Of a DNA stretch of 64,000 nucleotides, positions 58,201 through 62,545 are shown in pieces. The first letter of the stretch is position 1. Each line of letters starts with the position of its first letter. The DNA lies in assembly GCA_037975125.1 (NCBI GenBank), contig CM075853.1, positions 58,369,591 through 58,433,590 on the forward strand. Direction: 5' to 3'. The translations under genes were made by a program, and so were the position numbers. Under the pieces are notes generated by a model. That model did no database searches. It was not told where the DNA came from and saw only the letters and a program-made list of their open reading frames with translations. Source of the stretch: Latrodectus hesperus (taxonomy: Eukaryota; Arthropoda; Arachnida; Araneae; Theridiidae).

Positions 58201-58810
58201 AAATAGATATTAAATTTTACCTGTTTTCTGAATACTTATTAGTATATTTCAAATTTTATCATAGAGGAATAACTGCTATATTTTCATTCACTTATTGCAA
58301 TCTTCAGAAATAACTTTATATTTTTAATACTTGGAATAATATCTCCAAGAACAATAAGAAAAATTGATATCTAAAGCACACTCATGCCTAAGGAAAGGCT
58401 GTTTATTTTTGCTTCACAATTACCTTTATTATATTCTTATATAGCATTTAATATTACTTTAAATGAAAAAGCTACATATTCCTTCTAATTTTAACTAACA
58501 TAGCCTAAAAGTTGTTTCTTTTTCAATGATTGAAAAACTTTTTTTTATAAAGGATATCTTTTTTCAGAGTATGTATGAGTCTACCATTGAATCTTATAAG
58601 AAAAAATTAGGTTTGTATTTGTTATTTTAGTGTAAATTTTTAACTAGCTCTTCCATAACAATACTTTTATAGTTTCTATTAATGCTTATTATTTTACGAT
58701 TATTATTTGCATAATGTTTTTCAGAGGATATGAGTGATTTAAAACGTCAAGTGAAACTGCTAGAAGGCAAAAATACACATTATATGCAACAATGCATGGA
58801 ATTAGAAGAA
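243..58810 (+). CDS. Hook: Hook family dynein adaptor, 13 exons, 3' incomplete
   Basis: Hook proteins link cargo such as endosomes to cytoplasmic dynein and dynactin on microtubules. Thirteen exons with GT donors and AG acceptors join into an uninterrupted 348-codon frame. Residues 1-150 are the Hook (calponin-homology-like) domain, with the signatures SNLKKILKG (exon 4) and LGRLLQLVLGCAVNC (exon 5). From about residue 160 the sequence is heptad-like coiled coil, including RCHELDMQ, DVLRHTSDKV and DLKRQVKLLE. Human HOOK3 is about 718 residues, so roughly the second half, including further coiled coil and the cargo-binding C-terminus, lies past the right edge. Q139 and I146 match the HOOK3 residues (Q147, I154) known to be needed for binding dynein light intermediate chain, which suggests a functional adaptor. 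The sequence is closer to my memory of vertebrate Hooks than of the Drosophila protein. Coordinates span introns; exons are listed separately. Confidence 0.95.
1228..1435 (+). repeat. Dispersed repeat, copy A, with TG microsatellite
   Basis: Starts with a TATATATGTGTGTG microsatellite and ATACCC, then is rich in the motifs GATATCC and GGACAT in both orientations. The reverse complement of 4560-4775 begins in the same way (TA/CA repeat, ATACCC, ACAACCACA, then GATATCC). I read the two as diverged inverted copies of one AT-rich mobile element. Family unknown. Confidence 0.5.
3637..3684. repeat. 24-bp tandem duplication
   Basis: Two adjacent 24-bp units starting TATTTTTGTATAGC, differing at the last two bases. 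It is probably a local slippage duplication; no function is suggested. Confidence 0.75.
4560..4775 (-). repeat. Dispersed repeat, copy B, with perfect 18-bp hairpin
   Basis: Reverse-oriented relative of 1228-1435, ending in a TA/TG microsatellite (about 4740-4772). Inside it, 4608-4625 and 4638-4655 are a perfect 18-bp inverted repeat with a 12-nt loop (arm AATTCAAATGTCCATGGA). This suggests a foldback or MITE-like element. Confidence 0.5.
4980..5208 (+). mobile_element. 229-bp GC-rich retroposon-like insertion
   Basis: An island clearly richer in GC than its surroundings (runs GGGGGGTGG and CCCCCTAG) lies between two copies of TTGTCATGT (4971-4979 and 5209-5217). It ends in an A-rich tail GATAAAATAAAA. 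A direct repeat of this length plus an A-rich tail is the mark of LINE-driven retroposition (SINE or 5'-truncated LINE). TGTCGGG at its left and CCCGACA at 5146-5152 also form short inverted ends, so a solo LTR fragment is an alternative. Confidence 0.55.
6625..6725 (+). repeat. SINE-like family A, copy 1
   Basis: Contains CAGTTTATGCATTTGAATTGG (degenerate B box) and then GGATGTTTGTAATGG with CACTTTAAACTGTAGGTTCTG. The same succession is found at 18900, 27675, 46311 and 60398. Confidence 0.6.
7065..7135 (+). repeat. SINE-like family A, copy 2 (3' part only)
   Basis: Holds GAATCCATTTTAAACTATGG and TTGTGTGCTAAAAGTAA, the distal half of the family A unit. The tRNA-like head is absent. Confidence 0.4.
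7225..7483 (+). repeat. SINE-like family B, copy 1
   Basis: Carries a B-box-like GAGGTTCAATTGTC, then CCAACCATG, GGGAACTAAA, GGTTGACCATCTAACCAA, GACATATGC and AAGGCCTTTGTTCAAG. The same blocks in the same order occur at 31130-31345. It ends about 90 bp before the exon 2 acceptor. Likely a tRNA-derived SINE; source tRNA not identified. Confidence 0.6.
7571..7656 (+). CDS. Hook: Hook exon 2
   Basis: Encodes residues 12-39 plus two bases of codon 40. It begins VKTFNIEG and contains VEDFTDGV, matching the HOOK3 segment VEDLTNGV in the Hook domain. Acceptor is TATTTGTTAG and donor GTAAGT. The first two bases (AT) of an isoleucine codon are completed by exon 3. Confidence 0.95.
8888..8973. repeat. 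(TA)n microsatellite
   Basis: About 86 bp of almost perfect TA dinucleotides with one phase slip at 8940-8942. Confidence 0.97.
10979..11164 (+). repeat. 5' LTR
   Basis: 186 bp, same length as the 3' LTR, with 13 differences (about 93% identity). It ends in ACTACA. The expected first T of TGTAGT is A here, so the terminal TG is mutated. AATAAAATAA at about 11105 could serve in polyadenylation. Confidence 0.93.
11198..11880 (+). pseudogene. gag remnant of the LTR element
   Basis: Starts at the first ATG after the LTR (MDAEQF). The frame FKCFNSSTETFLQYKQIFQNY and later FLRAQFIRGLNDDFI are capsid-like segments of Ty3/gypsy Gag. There are in-frame stops at about 11526, 11657 and 11762. No CCHC zinc knuckle follows; the sequence passes almost directly to RT. 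Confidence 0.8.
11890..12500 (+). pseudogene. Reverse transcriptase remnant of the LTR element
   Basis: RT motifs in order: WGSPLVVIPEPDGSV, CVDYK, FFCTLDLFKAYLHV, INRLSFGIKSA and the active-site box, which reads YFDNI where YxDD is expected. The second catalytic aspartate is thus Asn. Several stops interrupt the frame (for example at about 12027 and 12294). The protein is inactive in this copy. Confidence 0.88.
12550..13638 (+). CDS. RNase H and integrase N-terminal part of the LTR element
   Basis: An open frame of 362 codons that belongs to the longer pol frame; its ATG is internal, not a true start. It contains the RT thumb (KRFLGMVTYYFKFI), the RNase H core (VVACDASPTG, FTSRSLT, QLDREALAI, LLTDNRPL), the chromatin-end motif NVDYLSRA, and the integrase HHCC zinc finger (HHTHLGIVKT then CGSCAEV). 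The first integrase aspartate is in HVDYSGHF near the end. A TAG stop at 13636 breaks it. Confidence 0.9.
   Translation: MKRFLGMVTYYFKFIPNASSLTYPLRQFLKKNKKFHWSSNCESAFIKLKNKISSDRVLMPYNPNLPIVVACDASPTGITGVLSHIVNGIEKPVAFTSRSLTISEQNYSQLDREALAIKFSIQKFHNYIYGREFTLLTDNRPLYRIFHPDSKIPSMTSSRLLRHAAFLGEYNYKGQHRKSEENQNVDYLSRASLKLKDPNILQDDDIHCQTVNQISTSSITFETISKETEEDPELSVLKQELLSGNKYDYEYSLQDGVIFKRQLVYIPEKLRTGILKELHHTHLGIVKTENLARRYCYWKNIDRDIKQLVRECGSCAEVKYNPEKISNYHWEEPSSNFERIHVDYSGHFLGFHFLIVINARSK
13639..14435 (+). pseudogene. Integrase C-terminal part of the LTR element
   Basis: Continues the pol frame after the stop. LPHVLVSDKASIFT holds the second catalytic aspartate and ATNELAESNVKSLKQ the catalytic glutamate. 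The insect/Mag-type C-terminus follows, with ILSVGDRVLMP. A frameshift near 14178 separates a last piece (14223-14435, RKSEVPKIPRVTFSP) that ends shortly before the polypurine tract. Confidence 0.85.
14483..14668 (+). repeat. 3' LTR
   Basis: 186 bp beginning TGTAGT and ending ACTACA, so it keeps perfect 6-bp inverted ends. It is followed directly by the target duplication AGAAC. Confidence 0.95.
15427..15690 (+). other. Open frame of 87 codons, probably chance
   Basis: Lysine/glutamate-rich start (NENEKEHSDIKQEEKRNS) and hydrophobic end. No family recognised and no splice context that would add it to Hook. Most likely a chance frame in AT-rich intron. Confidence 0.2.
16586..16658 (+). CDS. 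Hook: Hook exon 3
   Basis: Encodes residues 40-64 of the Hook domain, including FFDDAWLAKIK and the strongly conserved NWRLK. The acceptor follows a T-rich tract (TTTTATTTTTTAG) and the donor is GTAAGT. The first base completes Ile40 from exon 2. Confidence 0.96.
18900..19070 (+). repeat. SINE-like family A, copy 3
   Basis: TGCTCTTGCCTTTGCTTCAA then GGATTTGAATCCTACC (a good Pol III B box) and the shared body GATTCCGAATCCACTTTAAACTATAGGTCC with the end TACTTGTGTACAAAA. Best-preserved head among the copies. Confidence 0.7.
19880..20870 (-). pseudogene. Tc1-family transposase, dead
   Basis: Three frames on the - strand together give a Tc1/mariner DD34E transposase of roughly the usual 330 residues. 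Reading from 20858: helix-turn-helix part with NLWQQFQESQSIERKPGQ and VSRVMISKRLHERGFFAQR; then LADESQF, which holds the first catalytic Asp, around 20450-20470; then GIMLNSYITLHFIDRG and EEVLKPYMHCF. The last piece has WPSRSPDFNPIQHVWEALGR and ends GFDHTSY at 19880. The catalytic Glu of the usual NPIEHVW is Gln here. The second catalytic region (usual MDNARPH) is also altered (TGRAHR). Frameshifts and stops make it non-functional. Terminal inverted repeats were not found. Confidence 0.9.
21633..21692. repeat. (TA)n microsatellite
   Basis: About 60 bp of TA/AT dinucleotides, 250 bp upstream of the exon 4 acceptor. Confidence 0.95.
21946..21996 (+). CDS. Hook: Hook exon 4
   Basis: A 17-codon phase-0 exon (residues 65-81). 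VSNLKKILKGVLDYY is nearly identical to the HOOK3 segment ISNLKKILKGILDY. Acceptor is TTTTCAG and donor is the weaker GTTAGT. It is too short to be found by open-frame length and was located by homology. Confidence 0.96.
21997..25473 (+). other. Hook: Hook intron 4
   Basis: 3477 bp of AT-rich sequence. I recognised no repeat, transposon or RNA gene on either strand. Confidence 0.75.
25474..25606 (+). CDS. Hook: Hook exon 5
   Basis: Encodes residues 82-125 plus one base. ILGQQITEF and LGRLLQLVLGCAVNC are the most diagnostic stretch of the Hook family. Acceptor is TTAATTCCAG and donor GTATGT. It completes the helical bundle of the Hook domain just before the light intermediate chain-binding helix of exon 6. 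Confidence 0.97.
25690..27700 (-). mobile_element. Decayed retroelement, probably LINE ORF1-like
   Basis: Less AT-rich than the flanks and coding-like on the - strand. Readable segments are PFSDYHSPPEMVPKKQNTI and DSTNYFAVQEK (27690-27500), EYEAEGTKNLRFEVSTSSPR (about 27420-27350), AIVKNGLLSIKFIKKDVIFI (about 27280-27220) and ELPKPIKVTFKKKDTCDRYL (about 27080-27020). Stops and frameshifts lie between them. The Pro-rich stretch followed by NxFxxL-like wording resembles the Gag-like ORF1 of arthropod LINEs, but I cannot name the family. The part 25690-26110 may be a separate insertion. Confidence 0.45.
27675..27836 (+). repeat. SINE-like family A, copy 4
   Basis: AATGGTTAGGGCTCTTGCC (A-box-like) and GTAGGTTTAAATTCC (B-box-like), then GGATGTTTGCAGTGGTTTGG and TAGGTCTAATTAGCCCTC. 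The head looks tRNA-derived. It abuts the LINE-like relic. Confidence 0.7.
29651..29701. repeat. Near-perfect palindrome, 24-bp arms
   Basis: Arms pair over 24 bp with one mismatch and a 3-nt centre; the inner 21 bp (TGGATTAAATTATATTTATTA) are perfect. It lies in the 5' noncoding part of the outer hAT, upstream of its transposase. Confidence 0.9.
30044..30265 (+). pseudogene. Outer hAT transposase, N-terminal part
   Basis: Starts MENSDVLIIKYLLE and contains PFSRRDVTTKNEIDQL and RYFNKSMYEI, the N-terminal region seen in ZMYM1/DUF4371-like hAT transposases before the zinc-finger CxxC. The frame reaches DLNK at 30265 and is then cut by the inner element. It resumes at 34642 with LYCWPCLL, as the family requires (C-x2-C). 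Confidence 0.85.
30790..31160 (-). pseudogene. Inner hAT transposase, C-terminal dimerisation domain
   Basis: On the - strand, ALFTISASIASCERSFSKIK (about 30940-30880) is the classic hAT dimerisation motif (usual form VASAERSFSKLK). It is followed by LILTYL, a stop (30864-30866) and STVSQNRLSDLTIL. Upstream there is LNIKLLKLPTCLISYGEDRE. The SINE-like sequence begins where coding similarity ends (about 31130). Confidence 0.85.
31130..31345 (+). repeat. SINE-like family B, copy 2, inside the inner hAT
   Basis: GCACGGTGATTTAGTACTCC (A-box-like region) and GAGTTTCGATTCTG (B-box-like) head, then CCAATCATGCTAGGGAACTAAA, GGGCTGACCACCTAACCAA, GACATATGCGTC and AGGCCTTGATCC. The same blocks in the same order occur at 7225-7483. 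It is the third layer of insertion at this place. Confidence 0.65.
31346..34560 (-). other. Body of the inner hAT, unreadable
   Basis: About 3.2 kb, AT-rich. I recognised no further transposase domain. Near the right end, MSRKNKK then SSREESDLEIEKVVDEK (revcomp of about 34400-34470, one frameshift) may be its N-terminus. The tract around 33100-33350 is GC-richer and may be part of its 5' region. Confidence 0.4.
34640..36599 (+). pseudogene. Outer hAT transposase, catalytic and dimerisation parts
   Basis: In order: CWPCLL zinc-finger residues; FHGHNEN (about 34948); ELI-type helix and LLASHLRTAAVFSG; PFVATMLDETSD (35170-35190) with the first catalytic Asp; KLVAQTYNGAAVMAG, where the second catalytic Asp is Asn (35374-35376); ENPEDWDNETI; and the C-terminal hAT dimerisation domain (ICTIPFSTALMER, stop TAA at 36403-36405, FSALKRVKNYACNTMSQDRL) ending MDFVYK at 36595. 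Multiple frameshifts and stops. Family assignment is firm, activity is lost. Confidence 0.9.
36759..37710. mobile_element. Tc1/mariner (pogo-like) non-autonomous element
   Basis: 948 bp (36761-37708) flanked by TA on both sides. Terminal inverted repeats of 25 bp match at 23 positions (left CCATATTTTTCTGTATATAA..., right inverted CCGTATTTTCCTGTATATAA...). TA flanks indicate the Tc1/mariner superfamily, and the CCGTATTTTCC start is reminiscent of pogo/Tigger-type ends. GCCGCTGCGGAT recurs near both ends (36832, 37620, 37679). A 26-nt poly(A) run lies at 37206-37231. No transposase frame is present. Confidence 0.85.
36777..36792. repeat. Perfect 16-bp palindrome in the left end of the pogo-like element
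   Basis: ATAATCCGCGGATTAT is its own reverse complement and overlaps the terminal repeat. It could be a transposase-binding or foldback feature. Confidence 0.85.
37925..38165. other. GC-rich island of unknown origin
   Basis: About 240 bp far richer in GC than the intron, with blocks TCGGCGAGGGGGTGTACC, GGGCGGAACGGGCGAAG and a repeated AGTCCTGCACG (37925 and 37942). A 69-codon frame covers part of it but resembles no protein I know. It is probably a fragment of a mobile element. Confidence 0.45.
39067..39134 (+). CDS. Hook: Hook exon 6, dynein light intermediate chain-binding helix
   Basis: Encodes residues 126-148 (E126 is split with exon 5). The helix LEENIQHDVMNAIQE aligns with HOOK3 MEESVQHVVMTAIQE. 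Q139 and I146 are the counterparts of HOOK3 Q147 and I154, which are required for the dynein light intermediate chain interaction. Acceptor is ATTTTAG and donor GTAATG. Confidence 0.96.
39900..42600 (-). mobile_element. LINE with RT and RNase H, 5'-truncated, dead
   Basis: Read on the - strand from 42556: MQNGKFSESGRETLAELF, FKSPGIDRIVHALL (RT domain 1), FRPISLTSF-like segment near 42200, FLDIEGVFDKVP, AGCSQGGVLSPILW, the YADDLV region at about 41720, RT thumb, then RNase H (YWYTDGSKMNYNMGAGI at about 40930; MWVPGHSEVPGNELADELAR at about 40650-40590) and a CRGCHYMEE C-terminus ending at 40160. About 260 bp of 3' noncoding sequence follow. Endonuclease and ORF1 are absent. The RNase H places it in the I/Jockey/LOA group of non-LTR elements. 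Stops and frameshifts throughout. Confidence 0.9.
42600..43240 (+). mobile_element. LINE 3' fragment (RNase H end), opposite strand
   Basis: HFQWIPSHMDLKYNDIADGL (about 42776-42836) is the end of a Jockey-type RNase H domain. It is followed by a stop at 42930 and, from 42984, DQIALSRLRSGHFRTL, CTSCNTNEASPEHLL and KAKDVMDLV, the typical C-terminal region after RNase H in arthropod LINEs. It is a different LINE from the - strand neighbour. The 5' limit is unclear. Confidence 0.85.
42707..42777. repeat. Imperfect tandem duplication at the LINE junction
   Basis: CTTCCACTCGCTATTCTTTTTAGCT occurs twice, starting at 42711 and 42749, separated by TTATTAAAGAG. It lies where the two oppositely oriented LINE fragments meet. 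Confidence 0.75.
44237..44296. repeat. 60-nt hairpin, 27 base pairs
   Basis: Outer arms CTCATTTTCTATAG / CTATAGAAAATGAG (14 bp) and inner arms TTATAAGCTATTT / AAATAGCTTATAA (13 bp) are both perfect, with a one-base tip. Small bulges (one base left, four right) separate them. A second inverted repeat (10-bp arms, TAGAATAAAG) follows at 44297-44328. The size suits a small foldback element or a hairpin transcript of the Hook intron. Confidence 0.85.
44976..45122 (+). CDS. Hook: Hook exon 7, start of the coiled coil
   Basis: Encodes 49 residues (149-197) in phase 0. It starts LMTKE (HOOK3 LMSKE), then a variable linker, then IDLSNQLKGLTEDL and QRCHELDMQ, where the central coiled coil begins. Acceptor is GTTTTCATAG and donor GTTAGT. 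Confidence 0.95.
46311..46530 (+). repeat. SINE-like family A, copy 5 plus partial tandem unit
   Basis: AGTTCTCTAGCCTTTAGTTC and CAGTTTGTGAGTCTGAATAC form the head, followed by the body with CACTTTAAACTATAGGTC and TGATCTAATTAGCC. A second body (GTGGATGTTTGTAGTGATTT and GGAATTCACTTTAA) starts at about 46475 without a head. Confidence 0.7.
46713..47321 (-). pseudogene. Candidate decayed coding stretch, unknown
   Basis: Two - strand frames of 68 and 73 codons follow each other with few stops between. They include ILPYLMLFLQTQDKAINKIG, then LNNEDCYSRYFMEVFSRSIK and QNNKEYQKFITNFSFYAYYK. The wording looks protein-like (helical, with plausible SRYFMEVF) rather than random AT-rich translation. I do not recognise the family. 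It could be a retrocopy of a host gene or part of a mobile element. Confidence 0.35.
47736..47830 (+). CDS. Hook: Hook exon 8, coiled coil
   Basis: Encodes residues 198-228 plus two bases. LLEEKSNLLLENEKLLERLN followed by ESFEDP matches HOOK3 LQEEKSSLLAENQVLMERLN and SIEDP. Acceptor is ATTCAG and donor GTGTGT. Confidence 0.94.
47831..48967 (+). other. Hook: Hook intron 8
   Basis: 1137 bp, AT-rich; 48640-48880 is slightly richer in GC but nothing is recognised. Confidence 0.8.
48968..49047 (+). CDS. Hook: Hook exon 9, coiled coil
   Basis: Encodes residues 229-255 plus one base. AGKRFHQMQQKLELLQDELF corresponds to HOOK3 AGRRHLQLQTQLEQLQEETF. Acceptor is TCTTATAG and donor GTATAT. Confidence 0.92.
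49087..49130. repeat. (TA)n microsatellite in intron 9
   Basis: About 40 bp of TA dinucleotides fill over a quarter of the 149-nt intron 9 (49048-49196). Confidence 0.92.
49197..49261 (+). CDS. Hook: Hook exon 10, coiled coil
   Basis: Encodes residues 256-277. RDELKGKVETQCKEISDLQQ matches the HOOK3 region KDDYRIRCEELEKEISELRQQ. The intron before it is only 149 nt. The donor GTCTGT is a weak match to consensus but keeps the frame into exon 11. Confidence 0.9.
49649..52125 (-). mobile_element. hAT transposon, Charlie-like, dead
   Basis: 2461 bp (49657-52117). Inverted ends are CAGTGTTTTCGAACC and, inverted from the right, CAGTGTTTCCCAACA. The left end reads on as in Charlie-type hATs (cct ttt ... 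ATGCCCCCT). The 8-bp flanks GATTAGAT and AATTATAT agree at 6 of 8 bases. The transposase is on the - strand and decayed. Orientation is opposite to Hook. Confidence 0.88.
49935..51480 (-). pseudogene. Charlie-like hAT transposase remnant
   Basis: Reading from 51413: CQQCLTNKLMKQSHLEAHLK and ARHNIHINSDLNYFQTLKEN, which is a BED-type zinc finger with its tail; then YQISLFITKFGKNHTIGENL, as in FAM200/ZBED5-like transposases. From 50805: TITFCGADDAPNKMGKKNGC (the catalytic CTDGAPAM box reads GADDAPNKM) and LVHCVIHKENLVSKNISSVL (usual HCFLHRESLASK). Further decayed segments lie down to about 49940. Frameshifts and stops between all pieces. Confidence 0.87.
53252..53346. repeat. 95-nt fold-back element
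   Basis: Arms of 45 nt (53252-53296 and 53302-53346) pair at 38 of 45 positions around a 5-nt loop. The arm begins GTTTTATTTAAG. It is probably a small MITE or foldback relic; a hairpin RNA precursor is possible but unsupported. Confidence 0.88.
56958..57041 (+). CDS. Hook: Hook exon 11, coiled coil
   Basis: Encodes residues 278-305 in phase 0. NEELQRLAEE and LKDEIDVLRHSSDKV-like DELDVLRHTSDKV match HOOK3 closely. The acceptor (TATATCATTGAAG) has almost no pyrimidine tract. A second AG 7 nt downstream would break the frame, so 56958 is the start that fits. Donor is GTGAGT. Confidence 0.92.
57042..58567 (+). other. Hook: Hook intron 11
   Basis: 1526 bp, AT-rich. A 63-codon hydrophobic frame at 57373-57564 looks like chance. 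Nothing else recognised. Confidence 0.8.
58568..58610 (+). CDS. Hook: Hook exon 12, coiled coil
   Basis: Encodes 14 residues (306-319) plus one base. ESTIESYKKKL equals the HOOK3 segment EGQVESYKKKL. Acceptor is TTTTTTCAG and donor GTTTGT. The following intron is only 114 nt. Confidence 0.93.
58725..58810 (+). CDS. Hook: Hook exon 13, last exon in the window
   Basis: Encodes residues 320-348. DMSDLKRQVKLLEGKNT and MELEE match HOOK3 DLGDLRRQVKLLEEKNT and SLEEE. The donor GTAAGT at 58811 is strong. The next expected segment (HOOK3 LRKANAARSQLETYKRQ) was not found in the remaining 5.2 kb. Confidence 0.95.
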
Positions 58811-60397
58811 GTAAGTCTGTAGTTTAATAATTAGGTTACATTTTGTAATTTTGTGACTTTTGTGAAATAACTAATTAATATTCAAGCCTATAATTGGTGA
58901 AGGAAAAAATTGGCTGCATTGCATTATTAATTTATGATTATTTGTATCACAGTGTTCGAATTAGGAAATATAAAATGCAGTCATAATTGATTTATTGATA
59001 CAGTAAAATTAGTATTTTTATGTTATTCAGAATAGATTGAATTATCTATTGAGTTTCTCCAGTGCATAATTTGTTATTGATAATTCTCCTTCTTTGGTTT
59101 ACTGAATTGTATAAAAAATATAACATGTGGGAAAATCTCTAAAAATATACATGATGAAAAGAAAGAAAACATAGAAAGATTAGTATTACATAATTAAACT
59201 TTCTTTAAATTTTCCTTTCTCATTAGTTTATTTTGATCAGCTGTAACAGCTATAGATATTTCATTTTTGTTTAGATAAATTTGAATTTTGAGCTATCTAG
59301 AGATTTTAATAATTTTAGAATGTGGAATTTGAGAAATTAATAGACATTAATGTTGATTTTGTCTTGCTTAAGAAAATTTATATTTAGATTAGAAATGGAC
59401 TTGATTGCAGAATGGGAAAGCATGTGGCAAAAGGTTTAAGAATTTAGGTTATTTTATGTATTTACTGTACATTATATATTAAAATGAAAATAAAAAGTAA
59501 GCTCTCTTAAAATGAAAATATTATATTAAAGATCAAAAATATTGCTAAAATTTGAACAACTTTATTTTGAAATTAAAGCTCTAAGGATTCAAACATTTTA
59601 CAAATGCATGAATATCAATTTCATTTTTCACTTTTAAGTGAAAATTATTTATGGATAAAAGTTATAATTTCATTTTTTAATGAAATAATGTCTTAATGAA
59701 ATGATGTTGATATCATAATCTTTATAATTTTCTTCCTGGATTACTTATTTGAAGTTATCTTCAATATTAGATCATTTAATAAAATTAAATAAAATGAATG
59801 AACTCTTAAATGTTTCTAGTATCTGTCTAGTTTAAAACCATGTGAATATAAAATTTAAAACTTAAACTCTCTTAGCATTTTTTGGATAAATTTACAAGGA
59901 CAATCAGTCATACTATATAGATTTTGAGTAAAGAAAATTTAATTATTTCATTTCTTATCACATAGCATTCAGTTTGGAACAGAAAAGTAATATGTATCTG
60001 AAATTCTCTCTACTTTCTTAAAATCATCAATTTTTCAAATTAAGCAAAATAACAATTTAAAATTTCATAAAGTATTTTTATTTAAGTAGTAATTAGTTAA
60101 TATTTTTGTCTTAAAATCCTGAATAATTAAAAAAAAGATTTCTTTTTAGTGCTTACAGTACATATGTACCTTGATGAAGGTATTTCCTTTTATAGAATTG
60201 TGTAAGGGAAATAAAAAGCTTAATTGAAACTGTTAATTTATTTAATAAAAAATAACATTTTATTATTACTTCAAAAATAAGTTTCTTCACTGACTTTAAG
60301 AATTTTTTCTATTTTTTAAAAGAATTTTATTAATTGGGAATTAGATATTGTTGAGAGAATTTTTTTATATTTTTTGGTTGAGAATTTCATAAAGATT

Positions 60398-60569
60398 TTG
60401 CTAGCTGCTAGGTAGTATTTTTCCTTTCATTTTCGACAGTTTGTGGGTTTAAATCCTACCTTAACATGGATATTTATAATAATTAGGAATTCATTTTAAA
60501 ACCATAGGCCCTGTTTTAATTAGCCCTTGTGTACAAAATATGACCATGAAGCAACTAACAAACCAAAGC
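60398..60569 (+). repeat. SINE-like family A, copy 6
   Basis: GCTAGCTGCTAGGTAGTATT head, B-box-like GGGTTTAAATCCTACC, then GGAATTCATTTTAAAACCA and TTTTAATTAGCCCTTGTGTA. The order is that of the other copies. Confidence 0.7.
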
Positions 60570-60649
60570 AAACCTTCATCAAATTACTATTGAATGATCA
60601 TGGCTGCCCCTTTTCATACTTTACATTCCATGAATTATACTCCTGCTCT

Positions 60650-61640
60650 AAAGAGATAATATGATCTTCTCTTATCTAGTTTCCTATCTTTTCTTATCCA
60701 TGAAAACATTACTTAGTTGGTTTTCTAATCTAAGCTATGTTCAGATTGAATCAACTGATATATTTGCTCAGTCGCCTTGGCATGCATGACCCAACAATTT
60801 CAATAATTAATATCTTTGCTCAATACAGAAAATTAGACACAATATCAGCTGCTTTTTATTAGATTTTTTTATCTCATCACTTCTTACATACCTGTATTTG
60901 TGGATGATTCAAAAACTGCTGGATATGTTTGCTACAGTAATTGTTGATAACGTAACTCTTAGCTACAGTCTTCATGCATCCTGCTCTGTTTTCTCTGCTG
61001 AAACTGCAGTTATTATATGTGCTTGTCAGGATGTTTTTATAAATCATAAACTTTTTATATAAACTGAACGTTTGAGAGTTTTAAAGCTTTGGAGACGAGT
61101 AATTTTACTTATCAACCAGTTGTGTCAAGAATTTTTGGATTATTGAATTCCTTTGTTTGGACAAGGAATATGAAATTATATTGTTTCCAAGTCATATTTG
61201 TTTTGATGACAATGAAAAGGCTGATGCAGCTGTTAAAGCAGCATCAAATCTTTTTCAGCCTTCTGTTCAACTTTTGGATATGAGAAAACATGTTAGAAGT
61301 TTATATATTCTATATGCCAGGCTTAAAGGATCATGAAGGTTGAAGACAAAATAAATACCATTATATTATATAGCAAATAATTTTCAGTTTTACCATTACA
61401 AAGTGTTGATGTTAAATTAAGTGAACTTTGTAACAATCTCACACATAGACATTTGTTCCTAAATTATCTAAATCCATGGTGTGAAGAAGCAATTACTGTT
61501 TTCCATATTTTAATTTCATATCCAGATTTTACGTTTTATCTTTTTGTTGTTTTTTAACATTGGTATTCTTACAATGTTTGATTTGGTGAGGAAGCCATAC
61601 CAGTCAAATATTATTAAAATAACCGGCCACAGAAACCCCT
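60650..61640 (+). mobile_element. Jockey-like LINE, RNase H and C-terminal fragment
   Basis: Segments across frames: SPWHMHDPT (about 60775-60800), IPVFVDDSKTAGYVCYS (about 60890-60940, where the usual form is TDGSKTA), SLHASCSVFSAETA (about 60970-61010), NEKADAAVKAASNLFQPSVQ (about 61212-61270) with LLDMRKHVRSLY, and LTHRHLFLNYLNPWCEE to VFHILISYPDFT (61440-61530). This is the RNase H domain and the C-terminal zinc-binding tail of a LINE. Frameshifts and stops throughout. RT is missing, as expected for 5' truncation. Confidence 0.85.
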
Positions 61641-62094
61641 TTGCTTTTTTAAAGGTAACAAATTTTATGTGATGCATTTAATTTTTATAATTTTTATTTA
61701 AAATTTCACTGATTATATTTTTTATTTTTATTTCTTCATTTGAAATTGGTATTTTAATTTTGTTATATGCAAATATTTGTATTTTATCAAAATTTTAAAA
61801 TTGCTTAAGTTTTCTGAAACTAGATATAAATTAATATGGTTATATTCTTAAAATTTAAGTTTTGCTGCTGTGTTTCCATTTTGGATTTGGTTTCACAAAA
61901 CTTTACCAGCCAATTTTCAAGAGTCTCAACAGCAACAGGTGTATTATGTGCTTAACTTAAAATTTGAATTGCAGTTTTTTATTATGCTATTATAATTATT
62001 ACATTGGTAATTAACAGGAAAGGAAAAATTAAAAGACACTTTAGTGCACAGACAGTTTCTAAGAGAAAATGTATAACTATCACATATAAGGACA

Positions 62095-62545
62095 TTTCTT
62101 ATTTCTGGTTGTTGCCATCTTGGAATGATTGAATTGGTAGAATCTTAAGAAATAAAAGACTAAATACCCCGCAGTAGAAGAATGAGAAACATTTTTGTTC
62201 TCTCTTTTTTGAAAAGATGTTTATTGTTAACTTAGTTCCTAAATAAGTGAATACTCTTTCTCTTGAGTTGCACTTGATGAACAACATATTCAAATTTGGT
62301 TGATAATAAGGATTTTTTTCAAAGTGACTGAACAGTCGTTTTGAAAAAATTGTTTCTTTCGTAGAAAAAAAGATGTTACTATTTGTTGATTTGCTTGTTG
62401 CTTTGTCATTCACCCAATCTGAATCGGAATAAATTGTTAGAATCGGCTTTTGATTTTTATTTTGACACATTAAATTTGTTGTTGTGTTAAGATACAGAAT
62501 CTTTTCAACGTTCCAATCATTTACAAAGAAATTCTCATTATGTTT
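62095..62545 (-). mobile_element. Ty1/copia fragment (RNase H end of Pol)
   Basis: On the - strand, LNTTTNLMCQNKNQKP (with a frameshift) then ILTIYSDSDWVNDKATSKST is the diagnostic start of copia RNase H (usual form YSDADWA...D...RKSTSG). It is followed by decayed sequence with FIKCNSRE and a C-terminal TKLTINIFSKK. A 123-codon open frame covers 62099-62470. LTRs and the rest of pol were not seen. Confidence 0.8.
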
